Below, piece by piece: positions 6,324 through 6,341 of a DNA stretch of 6,341 nucleotides. Below the pieces are notes generated by a model. That model had not been told where the DNA came from, did no database searches, and saw only the letters and a list, made by a program, of their open reading frames with translations. The stretch is taken from contig PWGF01000181.1 of the NCBI GenBank assembly GCA_003554375.1, positions 1 through 6,341 on the forward strand. The letters run 5' to 3'. How positions within the stretch are numbered: the first letter of the stretch is position 1; each line of letters opens with the position of its first letter. A program made the translations under genes and the position numbers. This DNA is from Spirochaetaceae bacterium. GTDB lineage: Bacteria > Spirochaetota > Spirochaetia > DSM-27196 > SKKC01.

Positions 6324-6341
6324 GCTCCCGTTACATCCCCC

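Noticed and set aside
6324..6341. Possible end of another minus-strand gene, or an N-terminal extension of the large gene, at the right edge
   Set aside because: Only 18 bases remain. A TAA occurs in another frame and the large gene's own frame stays open, but neither reading can be supported from so little sequence.
1..6341. Searched for mobile elements, CRISPR repeats, att sites and integrase-linked features near the tRNA
   Set aside because: No direct repeats, no duplicated tRNA 3' end, and no transposase or integrase motifs were seen.

Overview
The window is ordinary bacterial chromosome, GC-rich, with closely packed genes and visible Shine-Dalgarno sites. Lineage cannot be proven from 6.3 kb. 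A free-living spirochaete (Spirochaetota) is my tentative guess, from the feel of the NrdR sequence and the large cyclase-like/NTPase-like/TPR protein; an NrdR or 16S search would settle it. There is no sign of an insertion sequence, phage, CRISPR array or resistance island.

Layout. Positions 1-92 (minus) hold the first 30 codons of a TrpB2-type tryptophan synthase beta chain, cut by the window edge. Positions 174-1085 (minus) encode an AEC-family membrane transporter that runs into trpB2 with an 81-nt gap. A divergent intergenic region follows, with overlapping candidate promoters on the two strands. On the plus strand come an orphan CUT1-type (MalK/UgpC/MsmX-like) ABC ATPase at 1217-2371 and the ribonucleotide reductase repressor gene nrdR at 2441-2956, probably co-transcribed. 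A perfect 8-bp hairpin (3038-3059) separates nrdR from a convergent elongator tRNA-Met(CAT) gene at 3076-3148, which has its own promoter with a consensus -35 box. The right half (3342-6323, minus) is a single 993-codon gene.

The 993-residue protein is the most notable feature. Its layout matches the signalling proteins with a class III cyclase domain, a STAND/AAA-type NTPase and TPR repeats, but the catalytic signatures look eroded. The Walker A lysine and Ser/Thr are replaced by Val-Pro, the Walker B is weak, and the cyclase-like N-terminus lacks most diagnostic residues. It may be a pseudo-enzyme scaffold or sensor. Its gene also carries runs of 7 G and 8 C on the coding strand.

The genes do not form one obvious pathway. 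The only suggestive pairings are AEC transporter with trpB2 (aromatic amino acid or indole handling) and ABC ATPase with nrdR (probably only shared transcription).
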